Of a DNA stretch of 26,457 nt, positions 25,344 to 26,457 are shown piece after piece; the first letter of the stretch is position 1; every line of letters starts with the position of its first letter. The notes under the pieces are model-generated. The model ran no database searches. It had not been told where the DNA came from and saw only the letters and a program-made list of their open reading frames with translations. The translations under genes and the position numbers were made by a program. The stretch is taken from positions 1-26,457 of the forward strand of contig QHPA01000237.1 of assembly GCA_003218935.1 (NCBI GenBank), given 5' to 3'. Source of the DNA: Verrucomicrobiota bacterium. GTDB lineage: Bacteria > Verrucomicrobiota > Verrucomicrobiia > Limisphaerales > AV2.

Positions 25344-26342
25344 TTAATACTCCCTCGACCCGATCACTTCCTTCGCCACGGACTGGTCGAAAATCCGGTC
25401 CCGGACAACGGACTTTTTCGGCAGCGGCCTGCCGGCCAGCACCGCCTCGACCGCATCGAAGGCCGCCGGACCCAGCAGTGGGTTGCACTCAACCGTGCAA
25501 TTCAACTTGCCGGCGACCATTGCCTCGAATGCGGGTTTTATTCCGTCAATTGAAACCACGAGGACGTCGGAGCCGGATTTCAAGCCGGCTTCCTCGATGG
25601 CCTGAATCGCGCCCAAAGCCATGTCATCGTTATGCGCGTAAGCCGCGTCGATCTTCGTCCCGCCGCCTTGGGCCCCCTTCAAAAATGCTTCCATGACTTC
25701 CTTGCCTTTGGCGCGCGTGAATTCTCCGGTTTGCGATTTGATGATCTTGATGTTGGGATGCTTTTCGAGCGCTTCCGCGAAGCCTTTCTTGCGGTCGATG
25801 GCCGGCGCGGCGCCGGGCGTCCCCTGGAGTTCAACGACATTTCCCTGGCCGTTGAGTTTCCCGGCGAGCCATTCCCCCGCCATTTTTCCCTCCGCGACAA
25901 AGTCGGAAGCGATTAATGTCGTGTAAAGCGAATCATCCGAGACGTTCACGCCCCGGTCCACGAGAATCACGGGAATCTTCGCCGCTTTCGCCTGTTTCAG
26001 AATCGGCTCCCACCCGGCTTCAACCACGGGCGCCAATATGATGGCGTCCACTTTCTGCGCGATGAACGCGCCGAGCGCTTTGATCTGGTTCTCCTGTTTC
26101 TGCTGCGCGTCCGAAAACTTGAGGTTGACCCCGCGTCGGGCCGCTTCCGAACGGATCGACTTCGTCTCCGCAGTCCGCCAGCCGCTCTCGGCGCCGATCT
26201 GCGAGAAGCCAACTGTGATCGTCTTCCGGTCGCTTCGTTTGCCGCCGGACGTACCGGCGGATTCGGCGGAATCACATCGAACGGCAGTCAGGCCCAGCAC
26301 GCCTGCCAACACGGCGGCGACCGTCAGAATTTTCTTTCGCAT
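25344..26342 (-). CDS. ytfQ: Sugar ABC transporter substrate-binding protein, YtfQ-like
   Basis: A 332-residue periplasmic binding protein with a signal peptide (MRKKILTVAAVLAGVLGL). A Cys follows at residue 23, but the residues before it do not form a good lipobox. The mature part opens with TVGFSQIGAESGWRTAETKS and continues with DAQQKQENQIKALGAFIAQKVDAIILAPVVEAGWEPIL, VVELQGTPGAAPAIDRKKGF, GEFTRAKGKEVMEAFL and AYAHNDDMALGAIQAIEEAGL (pieces quoted separately). These match E. coli YtfQ, which binds galactofuranose, almost block by block as I recall it. It captures the sugar and hands it to the permeases. It is the first gene of the operon in this window; the 115 bases upstream show no promoter I can support. 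The substrate may be galactofuranose or arabinofuranose. Confidence 0.92.
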   Translation of the reverse strand: MRKKILTVAAVLAGVLGLTAVRCDSAESAGTSGGKRSDRKTITVGFSQIGAESGWRTAETKSIRSEAARRGVNLKFSDAQQKQENQIKALGAFIAQKVDAIILAPVVEAGWEPILKQAKAAKIPVILVDRGVNVSDDSLYTTLIASDFVAEGKMAGEWLAGKLNGQGNVVELQGTPGAAPAIDRKKGFAEALEKHPNIKIIKSQTGEFTRAKGKEVMEAFLKGAQGGGTKIDAAYAHNDDMALGAIQAIEEAGLKSGSDVLVVSIDGIKPAFEAMVAGKLNCTVECNPLLGPAAFDAVEAVLAGRPLPKKSVVRDRIFDQSVAKEVIGSREY

Positions 26343-26457
26343 ACGATGGATATTGGCCTGCTGATTCAGTCGGTATCAAGCAGGATGACTTTGGTGAAAT
26401 CAGAACCAGTTCACGGGACAATCTTTGGAGTTCTTCGGCTCAAGACCATCAATCATC

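Noticed and set aside
26343..26457. Promoter upstream of ytfQ
   Set aside because: Only weak box-like sequences with poor spacing were found on the minus strand, so no site is claimed.

Overview
The window looks like chromosome from a Verrucomicrobiota bacterium, probably of the Pedosphaera/Limisphaerales type. This placement is inferred from gene content and not from a marker gene. The pointers are a prepilin-like protein with an H-X9-DG tail motif, a large YfhO-type membrane protein, a futalosine-pathway gene (mqnC), weak Shine-Dalgarno signals, high GC and many dispersed palindromic repeats between genes.

Region 1 (1-8670, minus strand) is a sugar-nucleotide and surface-glycan block. Reading in the direction of transcription it holds an L-2-hydroxyglutarate oxidase (lhgO), a methyltransferase, a GmhA-like SIS isomerase, a GmhB-like HAD phosphatase, a transaldolase-family protein, two NAD-dependent epimerases, a fused nucleotidyltransferase-PfkB kinase and a Gfo/Idh/MocA oxidoreductase. 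The last four are coupled by 4-base start/stop overlaps. Together they suggest synthesis of a nucleotide-activated heptose: sedoheptulose-7-P supply, isomerisation, phosphorylation, dephosphorylation, nucleotidyl transfer, then epimerisation. The fusion has the opposite domain order to HldE. The oxidoreductase is cut by an in-frame TAA.

Region 2 (8671-17410) is mixed. A YfhO-like membrane protein is broken by a frame change. It is followed by two methyltransferases, a Nif3-like metal protein, a biosynthetic arginine decarboxylase (speA) with a readable promoter, and a five-helix membrane protein. Two related ~155-160 bp inverted-repeat elements each sit exactly between a pair of convergent genes.

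Region 3 (17411-19434, minus) holds a doubly damaged mqnC and a prepilin-like protein. In mqnC the segment expected to carry the radical-SAM cysteine motif is missing with a frame change, and a separate 117 bp palindromic element is inserted in frame.

Region 4 (19673-26342, minus) is a furanose-uptake operon: a YtfQ-like binding protein, an exported GH43 glycosidase, YtfR-like ATPase and YtfT/YjfF-like permeases. The enzyme would release arabinofuranose- or galactofuranose-type sugars for import by the transporter. Three palindromic elements fall in the junctions of this operon.

I found no tRNA, rRNA, CRISPR array, transposase or phage gene. Three disrupted genes in 26 kb means that either real gene decay or assembly error has to be considered.
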